DNA of 64,000 bases, taken from Alteromonas halophila. Lineage in GTDB: Bacteria; Pseudomonadota; Gammaproteobacteria; Enterobacterales; Alteromonadaceae. Shown piece by piece: positions 54,680 to 63,309 of this stretch. Within the stretch, counting starts at the first letter, position 1. Each line of letters opens with the position of its first letter. The notes under the pieces are model-generated. The model did not search any database. It was given only the letters and a program-made list of their open reading frames with translations, and was not told the DNA's origin. Both the position numbers and the translations under genes were made by a program. Location: contig NZ_BMXP01000005.1 in the NCBI RefSeq assembly GCF_014651815.1, positions 186,001 through 250,000 of the forward strand, written 5' to 3'.

Positions 54680-55617
54680 AAGTAGGTATTGCGCTTGGCG
54701 CCGGTGCAGCGCGAGGCTGGACGCATATCGGCATAATTCAGGCACTGGAAAAGTTAGGGGTTAAGATTGATGTCGTTGCAGGCTGCTCTATTGGCGCGTA
54801 TGTCGGTGCTGCTTACGCAAGTGGCAGGCTTGAACCGCTAAAGCAGTGGGCCTCTTCGCTTTCAGAGTGGCAGGTGTTATCGCTGATGGGCGTTGGGATC
54901 CGGCGTGGCGGTATTGCCAGTGGCCAAAAAGTTTTTGATAAGCTGGCCAGTGACTTTACAGTTCCGACGTTTGCTGAAATGGAAAAGCCGTTTGCTGCTG
55001 TAGCAACTGATCTGTATTCAGGTCGTGAAGTTATTTTTAATGAAGGGGACGTAGGTGACTCGATCCAGGCGTCCTGTGCAATCCCTGCCCTGTTCAGTCC
55101 TATTGCGTATGAAGATCGCTGGCTGGTCGATGGCGCGGTGGTTAACCCGGTGCCGGTAAACCTCTGTCGGCAACTAGGCGCAGACTTCGTTATCGCCGTT
55201 AATTTGAATGCTGACTTTCGGCCTCAGCGGCTTGAAAAGCTACGCATCGAGCACGAAGAAATTCAGAAGAAAACGGACGACTTTTTTACAAAAAGCCAGA
55301 ACGTGGTCAGACAATGGTTTTCACCGGAAACCAAGCCCAATAAAGTCAGCCCGCCTGGTATCCTCAGTGTGATGAGCAGTTCACTGGAAATATTGCAGGC
55401 GCGGGTGACCCGGTCCCGGCTGGCAGGCGATCCGCCGGATGTACTGATTGAACCCCAGCTCACCGACGTCGGGCTGATGGAATTTCACCGGTGTGAAGAA
55501 CTGTGTGTTCGCGGTGAGGAGACGGTAAACCGCCTCGCTGAACAAATCCGCTATCAGCTGGTACTCAACCCACCCGATGAAATTGATGAGTTGCCTAAAG
55601 AGTCATCAGTTCCCTGA
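54676..55617 (+). CDS. rssA: Patatin-like phospholipase RssA family
   Basis: 313 residues of the patatin-like family, which uses a Ser-Asp dyad to cleave acyl esters. The oxyanion motif [12 protein letters not shown] comes first, the nucleophile elbow GCSIG (residues about 37-41) second, and the catalytic aspartate lies in [10 protein letters not shown]. coli RssA (301 residues) is the nearest well-known relative; its substrate is unknown. The ATG overlaps the ttcA stop in ATGA. The last 12 bases overlap the DUF2987 gene on the opposite strand. Confidence 0.9.
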   Translation: MKVGIALGAGAARGWTHIGIIQALEKLGVKIDVVAGCSIGAYVGAAYASGRLEPLKQWASSLSEWQVLSLMGVGIRRGGIASGQKVFDKLASDFTVPTFAEMEKPFAAVATDLYSGREVIFNEGDVGDSIQASCAIPALFSPIAYEDRWLVDGAVVNPVPVNLCRQLGADFVIAVNLNADFRPQRLEKLRIEHEEIQKKTDDFFTKSQNVVRQWFSPETKPNKVSPPGILSVMSSSLEILQARVTRSRLAGDPPDVLIEPQLTDVGLMEFHRCEELCVRGEETVNRLAEQIRYQLVLNPPDEIDELPKESSVP

Positions 55618-56241
55618 GGTTTTCGCAGTAACGCGCATGGGGGCGTGCGGCAGCCTGAGTAACCGTGCGTCCTCCAGCCACTCCTCGCTAAGAATCAATG
55701 TCCCCTTATTAATGCGTGGTGCATAGGGCACAGCCGCATCCAGATAATCATCCTCAAACTGAAAAACCAGCCCTTCAACCGACGGCATCATAAAAGACAG
55801 GAAGCTGCCCATTTCGTTGAAAAAAGCACTGTACTGGTCCATCAGAAGTTCGAGATCATCAACACTGTACTCCTGCTTTAAGTATTCCGGCCGGGTTTCC
55901 AGTTGCACGGACATATCACACTGGTTGGCTGGATCGCCTAAATCAATGGCCACCACGGCTTCGGCCAGTTTGAGCGCGCGTTCTGTGGGCACCGTGAAGC
56001 GGTACTCGCCGGTGACATCCAGTGGTAGTGTTTTCTTATCCGTTACAATATTGGCGTCGCGGATTTCACACAGCCGGCCCTCTCCCACTTTCACAAAACC
56101 GAACGCAAATTGCAGCGCATTAGTATCCTCATCATCGAGCTTGCTTACATGGCTGTAAAACCGGCTATACTCCACTTCAATGACATCGGCAGCCGCGGGC
56201 AGCGCCAGCGCGAGTAATACTATTCCCCAAATCGCCCTCAT
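55606..56241 (-). CDS. DUF2987 family periplasmic protein
   Basis: 211 residues with a signal peptide (MRAIWGIVLLALALPAAA) and no further membrane segment. The start of the mature part, VEYSRFYSHVSKL, and LCEIRDANIVTDK followed by a beta-rich middle match DUF2987 proteins of Shewanella, Vibrio and Alteromonas. Function unknown. The ATG overlaps the Bax-like stop by 4 bases, so it is the third gene of a coupled envelope operon on the minus strand. Confidence 0.75.
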   Translation of the reverse strand: MRAIWGIVLLALALPAAADVIEVEYSRFYSHVSKLDDEDTNALQFAFGFVKVGEGRLCEIRDANIVTDKKTLPLDVTGEYRFTVPTERALKLAEAVVAIDLGDPANQCDMSVQLETRPEYLKQEYSVDDLELLMDQYSAFFNEMGSFLSFMMPSVEGLVFQFEDDYLDAAVPYAPRINKGTLILSEEWLEDARLLRLPHAPMRVTAKTSGN

Positions 56242-57029
56242 TCTGCTAAATACTCCTCATTGTATCTGATCATGTTCTGCAGCTCTTCGACATAGGCCGC
56301 ACCACGCTCTGAATAATTCATTAAACCTTCGGCCAGTGCAACGCCGGAAATTGGGATCTGATTTGCTCTCAGACGGCTGCGGATCTGCCTTAAATCGCTG
56401 TATGCCTCATGCCGGTTAAGGTTACGCATATAGGTATAAGTTGCTTTGGACAGGTTTTCAAATTTTGCCACTTCGTGACTGGCATCCTTATTACGTCGCG
56501 ATGGCACAAAGCCACAGCCCTTTTGGAAGCACCACAGACCAAAAAAGTTGTATCCTTGCTGAGCAAAGCGACTGGTGCCCCACGCCGACTCATTGGCAGC
56601 CTGTGCCAGTACCAGCTCAACCGGCAATACATCTACTTTTTGTAAAAGCGACAGGATCCGTGCTTTGGTCGACTGCTCTGATTCGACACGATATTCTTCC
56701 GTGAGCCAGTTAAGTCGTTGCCGTTCATCCTCGTCCAGCGACTCCTCGGCAAGCACTTTGCGTAACAGGGTTTGCAGATAATGACGCAGTGATAACAGGT
56801 ACGCGTTCTGTTTTTCTACCTCCGGCATCAGGTAGCGATAAAAGGCAGCTTTTTTCTCCCTTATATCGTTGTACTGCGCAAAGTCCGGAACCGGCTTACT
56901 GGCCTCTTTGGTTTGGGGGACTTTGAGAATATCCGGCTCACTGGTTGCCAGGATCCAGGCATTAATAACAATGACTGCCAGGATCCCCAGTGTTATCAGA
57001 ACGATTTTAATGGTTTCGCGTTTATGCAT
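56238..57029 (-). CDS. bax: Bax-like glucosaminidase domain protein
   Basis: 263 residues from ATG 57029 (MHKRETIKIVLITLGILAVI), so an N-terminal membrane helix (about 8-28) anchors a periplasmic domain; a longer frame upstream overlaps the neighbouring gene and is unlikely. The glucosaminidase domain (about 135-260) has the catalytic glutamate segment QAANESAWGTSRFAQQGYNF and later NFFGLWCF and YMRNLNRHEAYSDLR. E. coli Bax has 274 residues. It should cut or bind peptidoglycan glycan strands. Confidence 0.9.
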   Translation of the reverse strand: MHKRETIKIVLITLGILAVIVINAWILATSEPDILKVPQTKEASKPVPDFAQYNDIREKKAAFYRYLMPEVEKQNAYLLSLRHYLQTLLRKVLAEESLDEDERQRLNWLTEEYRVESEQSTKARILSLLQKVDVLPVELVLAQAANESAWGTSRFAQQGYNFFGLWCFQKGCGFVPSRRNKDASHEVAKFENLSKATYTYMRNLNRHEAYSDLRQIRSRLRANQIPISGVALAEGLMNYSERGAAYVEELQNMIRYNEEYLAE

Positions 57030-57762
57030 CGAAGCTGGTCTCTTTACCCTCAGCCTGCGTGGCCGGGATTTCGTTTGCCGGGCCAAACAAGTCGTTATAC
57101 AGCAGGCCTATAGTACTGAAATAAAAGGGCAGTACCCAAATCAGTGATAACCCGTAGGTCGGGATCGCGGTGGCAAAAAGCAGTAATAAAATCCCCATAA
57201 GTGCCAGCATATGGCCAATGTGACGATTCACTGTTTTGATTGATACGATAAGCGCACTCAGCGGGCGCAAGCCTTTGTCCGCAACCAGTGGCAAAGTAAA
57301 CACCGTTGCCACCCACAAATATACGCCAGGAATGATTAATAAGCCCAGTCCCAGTTGCGTCAACATAGAAGCAAGCAACTGAGCCAGGGCAAGGACCAGC
57401 ACCTGAGGCAAAAAAGTGAACACGTGAAAACCGCGCACATCATTGCCGCGTGCCGCATAACTGCCCATCATATACAGCCCTGTCTGCAATGGCGCCATCA
57501 CCAGCACCCCTGCTATCTGAAAAAGCACGCGCTGGGTAGGTGTGATGCCTTCAGGCTCGGTGATATCAAAGGCTGTCGCAAGAATAAGACTTAACCCAAC
57601 CAAGACGACAAAGAGTATTACCGAAGCCTGCAGCATTGCCGCAAAGTGTTGTTTCAGCTGAGTATTAGCCCGGCCTAAAACAGACTTAATATTGAAGTGG
57701 TAGTCGCCACGAAGCGCACGGTTAATGCCGTCATCGTCCTGATTTTGCTGATTGTTTCCCAC
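57022..57762 (-). CDS. Multi-pass inner-membrane protein, unknown
   Basis: 246 residues beginning at a GTG preceded by AGGATCAC. After a polar N-terminus of 40 residues come about five hydrophobic helices (about 42-62, 78-98, 115-145, 150-170 and 185-220). The organisation, with helices separated by GLYMMGSYAARG and KGLRPLSALIVSIKTVNRH, resembles small proteobacterial membrane proteins of the BPSS1780/DUF975-like type. No catalytic motif is visible. Its stop overlaps the Bax-like start by 8 bases. Confidence 0.7.
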   Translation of the reverse strand: MGNNQQNQDDDGINRALRGDYHFNIKSVLGRANTQLKQHFAAMLQASVILFVVLVGLSLILATAFDITEPEGITPTQRVLFQIAGVLVMAPLQTGLYMMGSYAARGNDVRGFHVFTFLPQVLVLALAQLLASMLTQLGLGLLIIPGVYLWVATVFTLPLVADKGLRPLSALIVSIKTVNRHIGHMLALMGILLLLFATAIPTYGLSLIWVLPFYFSTIGLLYNDLFGPANEIPATQAEGKETSFDA

Positions 57763-57820
57763 GTGATCCTCAGTACATCATTCACATCGGCAGGCAGTAT
57801 ACCTGACATTGTGCTGTGAT

Positions 57821-58444
57821 TCAGTCGATAACCAGTTTCGCTGCAAGTCCCAGTAATAACAGGCCCATTAAGCGATCGAGCCAGTACCCTTTTTCACCAA
57901 TGAGCCTCGCTACCCGACTGGTACTTAACAGATAAGACAGAAAGCAAAACCACAACGCTGTTGCCAGCGCTAAGTATAGGCCATACGCCAGTTTCACTGT
58001 CTGCGGCGTCTCTGCATCAATGATAGCGGTAAACAGCGAAAGGAAAAACAACGTCGCTTTTGGATTAAGGCCGTTGGTTAAAAAACCGATGCCAAAGGCT
58101 TTGCTGGGAGAAATCATGGAGACGTCTGAGACAGTGTCTTGCGGTTGTGAAGGTGTTGGGCCACTTCTTAGCGCGCCAACGGCCAGGTACAACAGATAGG
58201 CCGCAGCCGCGTAACTGAACACCGTATACAGCCACGGGGTTGTTGCAATCAGTACACTCAGCCCCACCAGGGAATAGGCAACGTGCAGCAATATCGCAAG
58301 GCCTATTCCTAAACTGGTATAGATAGCGATACGACGGCCATATGCGACACTATTGCGCACCACAACAGCAAAATCCGGTCCCGGACTGGCAACGGCGACC
58401 AGGTGGACCAGCGCAATTGTCATAAACTCGTTTAGATACTCCAT
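57821..58444 (-). CDS. LysE family amino-acid exporter
   Basis: 207 residues from ATG 58444, after the family start MEYLNEFMTIALVHLVAVASPGPD. Six helices of the LysE/RhtB family with the SPGPDFAVVVRNS motif in helix 1 and GFLTNGLNPKATLFFLSLF in the middle. Such proteins export amino acids or homoserine lactone-like compounds. The gene follows cobB at 13 bases in the same direction, so it belongs to the sseA-cobB transcript. Confidence 0.92.
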   Translation of the reverse strand: MEYLNEFMTIALVHLVAVASPGPDFAVVVRNSVAYGRRIAIYTSLGIGLAILLHVAYSLVGLSVLIATTPWLYTVFSYAAAAYLLYLAVGALRSGPTPSQPQDTVSDVSMISPSKAFGIGFLTNGLNPKATLFFLSLFTAIIDAETPQTVKLAYGLYLALATALWFCFLSYLLSTSRVARLIGEKGYWLDRLMGLLLLGLAAKLVID

Positions 58445-58457
58445 CGAGCCAGTTCCG

Positions 58458-59180
58458 CTAGTTTTTAAGATTTTCAAGAAAGTCAGAGACAAAAGCGGGC
58501 ACTACCTCAGAAGCAGGCCCCTCGTAGCTTTCATCAAACACGTCGGCACGGCCAGTGCCCTGCAAATTCAGTTCGACTGTAGTAGCCCCCGCATCCCGGG
58601 CCACTTCGACAAATCCGGCTGCAGGGTATACCTGTCCTGAGGTACCAATGGCAATAAAGTAATCTACCTTGCTAAGCGCCATAATAATATCATCCATATG
58701 CATTGGCACTTCGCCAAACCAGACGATATCAGGACGCAGGCTGGCTGTGACCGAACAACACGGACACGGCGTAGCAGCATCGAACGACGCTGACCAGTCA
58801 AACTGCTGCCCGGTATGCATGCAACGGGCAGACAGCAGCGTGCCGTGCATATGCAAAATCCGCTTGCTGCCACTTCGTTCGTGCAGGTTATCGACATTTT
58901 GCGTAACCAGTAACAGTCTGTCACCCAGCGCACGTTCCAGTTCGGCAAGGGCCAAATGCGCATCATTAGCGCTGACGTCAGGCGACATAAGCTGTTCACG
59001 CCGTGTATTGTAAAAGCGATAGACAGTGTCAGGATCGCGGGCAAAGGCTTCAGGCGTAGCGACATCCTCAAGCCGGTGATTCTCCCACAACCCGTCGTTA
59101 TCCCGAAACGTCTTTAATCCGGATTCTGCTGATATCCCTGCACCGGTTAAAATGACCACGTTTGGCAGCGAGGCGCTCAT
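58458..59180 (-). CDS. cobB: Sirtuin-type NAD-dependent protein deacylase
   Basis: 240 residues from ATG 59180. The NAD-binding motifs are [15 protein letters not shown] and [12 protein letters not shown] with the catalytic histidine in LHMHG. Zinc ligands lie in RCMHTG and CPCC. The acyl-pocket motif YNTR (the Y and R that bind succinyl or malonyl groups in E. coli CobB) is present, so desuccinylation is likely besides deacetylation. The start overlaps the sseA stop in ATGA. The longer frame adds 12 residues without family support. Confidence 0.94.
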   Translation of the reverse strand: MSASLPNVVILTGAGISAESGLKTFRDNDGLWENHRLEDVATPEAFARDPDTVYRFYNTRREQLMSPDVSANDAHLALAELERALGDRLLLVTQNVDNLHERSGSKRILHMHGTLLSARCMHTGQQFDWSASFDAATPCPCCSVTASLRPDIVWFGEVPMHMDDIIMALSKVDYFIAIGTSGQVYPAAGFVEVARDAGATTVELNLQGTGRADVFDESYEGPASEVVPAFVSDFLENLKN

Positions 59181-60007
59181 GCTGTAGCAACCGGGTATTG
59201 GGTATCCGCTCCCCACTCGGACCAGGAACCGTCATACACACTAACCTCACTGGCGCCCAGCATTTTTGCCGCAACGCCAATAATACAGGCCGTAACCCCA
59301 GAGCCACAGGTGCAGATGATAGGTTTATTCAGATCGATTCCCGCCTGTGCAAAAGCGCTGCGCAACTGCGTCTCCTTTAGAAACTGTCCGCTATCAAGCA
59401 GCGACTGATAATACAGATTCACTGATCCCGGAATATGGCCTCTTCGCACTCCTGCCCTGGGCTCCTCTGCGGTGCCTTTAAAGCGCTCGGGGCTGCGGGC
59501 ATCAACAATTTGCGCGCCGGTATTTTGCGCTGCCAGTACTGCTGAGCTGTTGACGAACCAGCCTGACTGCGGCTGCGCTGAGTACTGACGCAGCGATAAA
59601 CCAGGCTGCTCAACATCTACCGGTAATCCGGCCGCGCGCCAGGCTGGCGCACCGCCATCTAAAATAGTGACCTGCTCATGCCCCATGGCTTTTAGCATCC
59701 ACCATACACGGGGTGCACAGTAGATCCCCTTGTCGTCATAGACCACAACGGCGGTGTCTTCTGAAATCCCCAGTCTGCCAAGGTAGGCCGACAGTACACT
59801 GGCATCCGGCATACTATGGGGCAGGCCACTGTTGTGATCGCTGCCGGCACCATCCAAATCAAAGTCCGCCGAGTCTGGCAACAGCCCTTCCACAGCATTG
59901 CCCTCATCCGGATTCAGTGGATTTTTCATCAGCGCGCGAAGCAGTTTTACCGGCTGAGCCAGCATTGTTTGTTCTAATTGTGTGGCAGTCACTGTCAGCT
60001 TTTGCAT
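59177..60007 (-). CDS. sseA: 3-mercaptopyruvate sulfurtransferase
   Basis: 276 residues with two rhodanese domains; the second is catalytic. The active-site loop CGSGVT (Cys234) is the mercaptopyruvate sulfurtransferase signature, differing from the CRKGVT type of thiosulfate sulfurtransferases. Domain 1 has [19 protein letters not shown]. It transfers sulfur from mercaptopyruvate to cyanide or thiols, and E. coli SseA has 281 residues. It is coupled to cobB by a 4-base overlap. Confidence 0.94.
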   Translation of the reverse strand: MQKLTVTATQLEQTMLAQPVKLLRALMKNPLNPDEGNAVEGLLPDSADFDLDGAGSDHNSGLPHSMPDASVLSAYLGRLGISEDTAVVVYDDKGIYCAPRVWWMLKAMGHEQVTILDGGAPAWRAAGLPVDVEQPGLSLRQYSAQPQSGWFVNSSAVLAAQNTGAQIVDARSPERFKGTAEEPRAGVRRGHIPGSVNLYYQSLLDSGQFLKETQLRSAFAQAGIDLNKPIICTCGSGVTACIIGVAAKMLGASEVSVYDGSWSEWGADTQYPVATA

Positions 60008-60092
60008 AGAATTCGCATCGTTTTCATTGGCATGCCGACAGAATACGTCGTTACGGTGACTGATTTCAACTTGCGGTTACCGCGGCCTGCCA

Positions 60093-60740
60093 TTACCCCT
60101 GCTGAATTGCTGACGCAATATCAATCACGATGGGCTTAACCCCGGCAACAATAAATTCAATGGCAATAACCATTACAATCAGCCCCATGAGCCGCATCAT
60201 CACTTTAATACCGGTATCGCCTAACAGCTTAATCAGTCCCGCAGCAAAATACAGGATGATGTAGGTGACAAGCAGTACGGCAAATATCGATGCGATAAGC
60301 ATAACTTCGAAATTAAAATTAACAGCGTCGTCCATCAGAACAATGGCATTGGTTAGCGCACCGGGGCCGCAAATCATTGGGATCGCCAGTGGCGTAACAG
60401 AAATATCTTCAACGTAGGTTTTCACATCGTCGTCGCCCACTTTAATCCGTGACAACCGGGCCTGCAGCATGTCCATGCCCATCAGCAGAAATATCAGTCC
60501 GCCCACAATCCGAAAGCTGTTGACTGAAATATGAAAGAACGAGAAGAGCAACTGACCGCCCAGAGCAAACGCAATAATTACGACCAGCGACACCAGCAAC
60601 GCTTTACGTGCAGTCTTCATCCGTTGCTGCGGAGATAATCCTGCCGTGAGAGTCATAAAGATGGGCATTACGCCAAGCGGGTTTATCAGGGTAAAAAATG
60701 ATGTAAAGCATAAAAAACCAAACGACAGTAAATCCTGCAT
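60093..60740 (-). CDS. MarC family membrane protein (YhgN-like)
   Basis: 215 residues with six helices. Family parts are FTLINPLGVMPIFMTLTAGL at the N-terminus, VGGLIFLLMGMDMLQA in the middle and PLAIPMICGPGALTNAIVL in helix 4. MarC/YhgN proteins were once linked to multiple antibiotic resistance but have no proven transport substrate. The gene lies alone upstream of sseA in the same direction with 85 bases between. Confidence 0.92.
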   Translation of the reverse strand: MQDLLSFGFLCFTSFFTLINPLGVMPIFMTLTAGLSPQQRMKTARKALLVSLVVIIAFALGGQLLFSFFHISVNSFRIVGGLIFLLMGMDMLQARLSRIKVGDDDVKTYVEDISVTPLAIPMICGPGALTNAIVLMDDAVNFNFEVMLIASIFAVLLVTYIILYFAAGLIKLLGDTGIKVMMRLMGLIVMVIAIEFIVAGVKPIVIDIASAIQQG

Positions 60741-60920
60741 AACTTTTCTTGGCTCCCCGCATTAAAAGAAGGTGCGACACACCTGTTCGCAACGTCTTTA
60801 ACCAATAAATATGACGCTAACCGCAACCGAGTGAAAATCGCCGCTACCCTACCTCACTTCGCCTTATTAAACAAAAGGCATTTGTCAGCAATAGCTTCAA
60901 AAACTGGGGCTTCACTTGAA

Positions 60921-60938
60921 TATTAGTTATTTCTAATA
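60921..60938 (+). promoter_or_regulatory. Palindromic operator upstream of the YeeE genes
   Basis: TATTAG-TTATTT-CTAATA is a 6-bp perfect inverted repeat 42 bases before the YeeE/YedE start. ATTAG-type palindromes are recognised by BigR/SqrR-type ArsR repressors that sense polysulfide and control exactly such sulfur transport genes. No regulator gene is adjacent. Confidence 0.6.
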
Positions 60939-60979
60939 CAATATATATGCATAACATCTTATATTAAGAGAGGTATAAC

Positions 60980-61396
60980 ATGCAGTATGACACCATAGTG
61001 CAGGCACTGATTGGGGGCGCGCTAATCGGGCTTGGCGCGATTAGCCTTATGCTGTTTAACGGGCGCATTGCCGGCATCTCGGGAATTACGGCCGGTGCAA
61101 TGACCGACCGCATCAAAGGGGGGGCCTGGCGCATCGCTTTTTTAGCAGGGCTGGTTGTCGCACCGTTAATTACGAGTGCTGCGCAGTTCAGCCTGCCCCA
61201 GTCTATTGACCTGAGCCTGACTCAGTTGGTGGTTGGTGGCCTGTTGGTCGGCATAGGCACACAGCTTGGCTCAGGCTGTACCAGTGGTCACGGCATCTGC
61301 GGGCTGGCACGGTTTTCAACCCGCTCGGTTATTGCAACTGCGCTGTTTATGGCCACCGCGGCGTTGACCGTGGCCGTCACCCGCCACATGCTTTAA
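60980..61396 (+). CDS. YeeE/YedE family sulfur transporter, N-terminal half
   Basis: 138 residues with four or so helices and the YeeE/YedE signature GSGCTSGHGICGLARFS, which contains the cysteine through which TsuA-type proteins pass thiosulfate. It is half the size of full-length TsuA, and the second half is the neighbouring gene 12 bases later. Split pairs of this kind are common and are thought to work as a heterodimer. Regulation by a sulfide-responsive repressor is likely from the operator at 60921. Confidence 0.9.
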   Translation: MQYDTIVQALIGGALIGLGAISLMLFNGRIAGISGITAGAMTDRIKGGAWRIAFLAGLVVAPLITSAAQFSLPQSIDLSLTQLVVGGLLVGIGTQLGSGCTSGHGICGLARFSTRSVIATALFMATAALTVAVTRHML

Positions 61397-61408
61397 GGTA
61401 AATCAGCT

Positions 61409-61834
61409 ATGCTAAAACTACTCACCGCACTGATGTCCGGCTTATTAATTGGTGCCGGGCTGACAATTTCTACCATGGTTGACCCAAAGCGGGTTCTGGG
61501 TTTTCTGGATATACTGGGTAACTGGGATCCAACACTGATATTCGTGATGGGCGGCGCCCTGCTGGTTTATATGCCGGTTTACCAGCTGTATATAAAAAAG
61601 CACAAAACCACGCTTTTATCTGAACCATGCCAGATACCAGACAACCACAAAGCTGACAAATCGCTCGTTGTTGGCGCAATATTGTTTGGCATTGGCTGGG
61701 GACTGTCGGGGATCTGCCCAGGCCCAGGTCTGGCAAATTTAAGTGGTGGCAATGAAAAAATCTTCGCCTTTGTTCTGAGTATGCTCATCGGCATGCTGGC
61801 TCACCACTGGTGGGCGAAAAGTCGTGCAAACTGA
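61409..61834 (+). CDS. YeeE/YedE-like transporter half (DUF6691)
   Basis: 141 residues with hydrophobic helices at about 3-25, 45-65, 85-105 and 115-135. The C-terminal signature GIGWGLSGICPGPGLANLSGG carries the transport cysteine of the second half. The start ISTMVDPKRVLGFLDI is typical of DUF6691, the partner of YeeE/YedE. The two halves should form one sulfur-species channel or transporter in the inner membrane. Confidence 0.9.
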   Translation: MLKLLTALMSGLLIGAGLTISTMVDPKRVLGFLDILGNWDPTLIFVMGGALLVYMPVYQLYIKKHKTTLLSEPCQIPDNHKADKSLVVGAILFGIGWGLSGICPGPGLANLSGGNEKIFAFVLSMLIGMLAHHWWAKSRAN

Positions 61835-61848
61835 GGTATATCTGGAAA

Positions 61849-61935
61849 TGGTGCCCGGGGCCGGACTTGAACCGGCACGAACTTGCGTTCGAGGGATTTT
61901 AAATCCCTTGTGTCTACCAATTTCACCACCCGGGC
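61849..61935 (-). tRNA. tRNA-Leu (anticodon TAA)
   Basis: 87 bases on the minus strand with GCCCGGG / CCCGGGC acceptor stem, a long variable arm as expected for leucine, T-loop GGTTCAAGTCC and encoded CCA. The anticodon stem AGGGA/TCCCT encloses TTTAAAA, giving TAA. The same tRNA follows tRNA-Cys and tRNA-Gly next to pgsA in E. coli (leuZ). Confidence 0.96.
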
Positions 61936-61998
61936 ATGGGCGCCGTTAAGCTTTAGGTGTCAGGATGTTACCTGAAAAACTGCCTGCGCAGTAAGAAG

Positions 61999-62072
61999 TG
62001 GAGGCGGAACCCGGAGTCGAACCGAGATCCACGGATTTGCAATCCGCTGCATAGCCATTCTGCCATTCCGCC
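61999..62072 (-). tRNA. tRNA-Cys (anticodon GCA)
   Basis: 74 bases on the minus strand, acceptor GGCGGAA / TTCCGCC, anticodon loop TTGCAAA (GCA), T-loop GGTTCGACTCC and encoded CCA. It is the middle tRNA of the Gly-Cys-Leu operon (cysT position). Confidence 0.96.
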
Positions 62073-62101
62073 ATAAACAACGTATTTACGTTATCTATCT
62101 G

Positions 62102-62138
62102 TAATTTGGAGTGGGAAACGAGATTCGTAACTCGCCGG
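62102..62138 (-). pseudogene. 3' fragment of a tRNA-Gly gene
   Basis: Read on the minus strand, this stretch repeats the T-arm, acceptor 3' strand and CCA of the functional tRNA-Gly and even the first bases after it, with one inserted T and one base changed (TTTCCCACTCCA instead of TTTCCCGCTCCA). The 5' half is missing, so it is a decayed copy. Confidence 0.75.
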
Positions 62139-62208
62139 GAACCGGTCGCGACTCAGTCGCGAATTCACACTCTGCGCATCATAATTTCATTATTTTGCGA
62201 CTTTAATT

Positions 62209-62284
62209 TGGAGCGGGAAACGAGATTCGAACTCGCGACCCCAACCTTGGCAAGGTTGTGCTCTACCAGCTGAGCTATTCCCGC
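62209..62284 (-). tRNA. tRNA-Gly (anticodon GCC)
   Basis: 76 bases on the minus strand with GCGGGAA / TTCCCGC acceptor stem, D-arm GCTCAGCTGGTAGAGC, anticodon loop with GCC, T-loop GTTCGAATC and encoded CCA. It is the only intact copy among several fragments and the first tRNA after pgsA (glyW position in E. coli). Confidence 0.96.
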
Positions 62285-62505
62285 ACTCTTTTTGTTCGCG
62301 GACTCATCAGGTAGTTTTAAACTCTGCTCACCCTGCCAAGTCTTGGCAATCACGTGGTGACCAGGATTGTGCTCTACCAGCTGAGCTATTCCCGCACTCT
62401 TTTTGTTCGCGGACTCATCAGGTAGTTGTAACTCTGCTCACCCTGCCAAGTCTTGGCAATCACGTGGTGACCAGGATTGTGCTCTACCAGCTGAGCTATT
62501 CCCGC
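62285..62505 (-). repeat. Two tandem 110/111-bp units, each a degenerate tRNA-Gly
   Basis: Units 62396-62505 and 62285-62395 are nearly identical (one substitution and one indel seen). Each begins, on the minus strand, with the first 29 bases of tRNA-Gly including the D-arm, then continues with about 17 foreign bases, a pseudo-anticodon-like TTGCCAAG, and no T-arm or CCA. They immediately precede the intact tRNA-Gly and are probably co-transcribed with it. The unit starts lie at 62505 and 62395, and the intact tRNA starts at 62284. Confidence 0.85.
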
Positions 62506-62674
62506 AGCCATTACGCAAGACGTTTGGACGTCCCGTTTAATGTGGGGAGCATTCTACCGTCACCTTCCTGACTGTCAATATAAAATCCAACGAATTTACC
62601 CGTAAATACTTATTTTGCTGATTGTTTGCAGTATTTTTAGCCAGGCTGGTGAAAGCCTGGCCAATGCTGGATAT

Positions 62675-63241
62675 TTACTTTTTTGATGTCAGGTAAGGGA
62701 TCGCCGCAATTGTGTAGGTGATCATCGACCATACTGATAATACGGCGGCGATATACAGCAAAATATAGCCGAGAGAGACCCAGTAGATAGGGAAGCCTGC
62801 CACCGTCTCTAAGCCTGACAGTAAGCCAATAAGTGCCAGCATTTGCGCGGTTGTTTTCGCTTTTCCAATAAACGATACCTTTACGGAATCACGGGCATTA
62901 TTCTGTCCCATCCATTCTCGCAGCGCGGACACATAAATTTCCCGCATCAACAGGGCAATGGCAGGTATTGTGATCCACAGTGTCGCGTAGCTGTGAGTGA
63001 TCATTAAAAGTGCCGCGCCCACGATAAGTTTATCGGCAACCGGATCTAAAAAGGCGCCAAACGGCGTGGACTGCTGTAATTTTCGGGCAAGGTACCCATC
63101 GAACCAGTCTGTGATGGCGGCCAGCCAGAAAATGAAAGCACCGGCCTCGTGCGCCCATCGCCAGTCGAGGAAGTACACCACAACAAAAACAGGGATCAAC
63201 ACGACCCTGAACAGGGTAACTAAGTTTGGGATTGTCCACAT
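62675..63241 (-). CDS. pgsA: CDP-diacylglycerol-glycerol-3-phosphate phosphatidyltransferase
   Basis: It makes phosphatidylglycerophosphate from CDP-diacylglycerol and glycerol-3-phosphate in the inner membrane. The 188 residues (E. coli 182) contain the CDP-alcohol transferase motif DG-x2-AR-x8-G-x3-D-x3-D, visible as DWFDGYLARKLQQ followed by GAFLDPVADK, and about six helices. It lies between uvrC and the tRNA operon in the same order as in E. coli, 68 bases after uvrC. Confidence 0.96.
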   Translation of the reverse strand: MWTIPNLVTLFRVVLIPVFVVVYFLDWRWAHEAGAFIFWLAAITDWFDGYLARKLQQSTPFGAFLDPVADKLIVGAALLMITHSYATLWITIPAIALLMREIYVSALREWMGQNNARDSVKVSFIGKAKTTAQMLALIGLLSGLETVAGFPIYWVSLGYILLYIAAVLSVWSMITYTIAAIPYLTSKK

Positions 63242-63309
63242 ATCTACTTCTCTGACTGTTACGCGGCATGCGATTTTAATGTTAACCGGTTACGTTACAC
63301 GCAACCCGC

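Noticed and set aside
60741..60960. Small gene between marC and the YeeE pair
   Set aside because: No frame with start, ribosome site and sensible composition; the region looks like promoters for both sides.
62641..62660. Terminator after pgsA (CCAGGCT / AGCCTGG hairpin)
   Set aside because: On the minus strand the hairpin is followed by an A-run, not a T-run, and the downstream tRNAs are probably in the same transcript.
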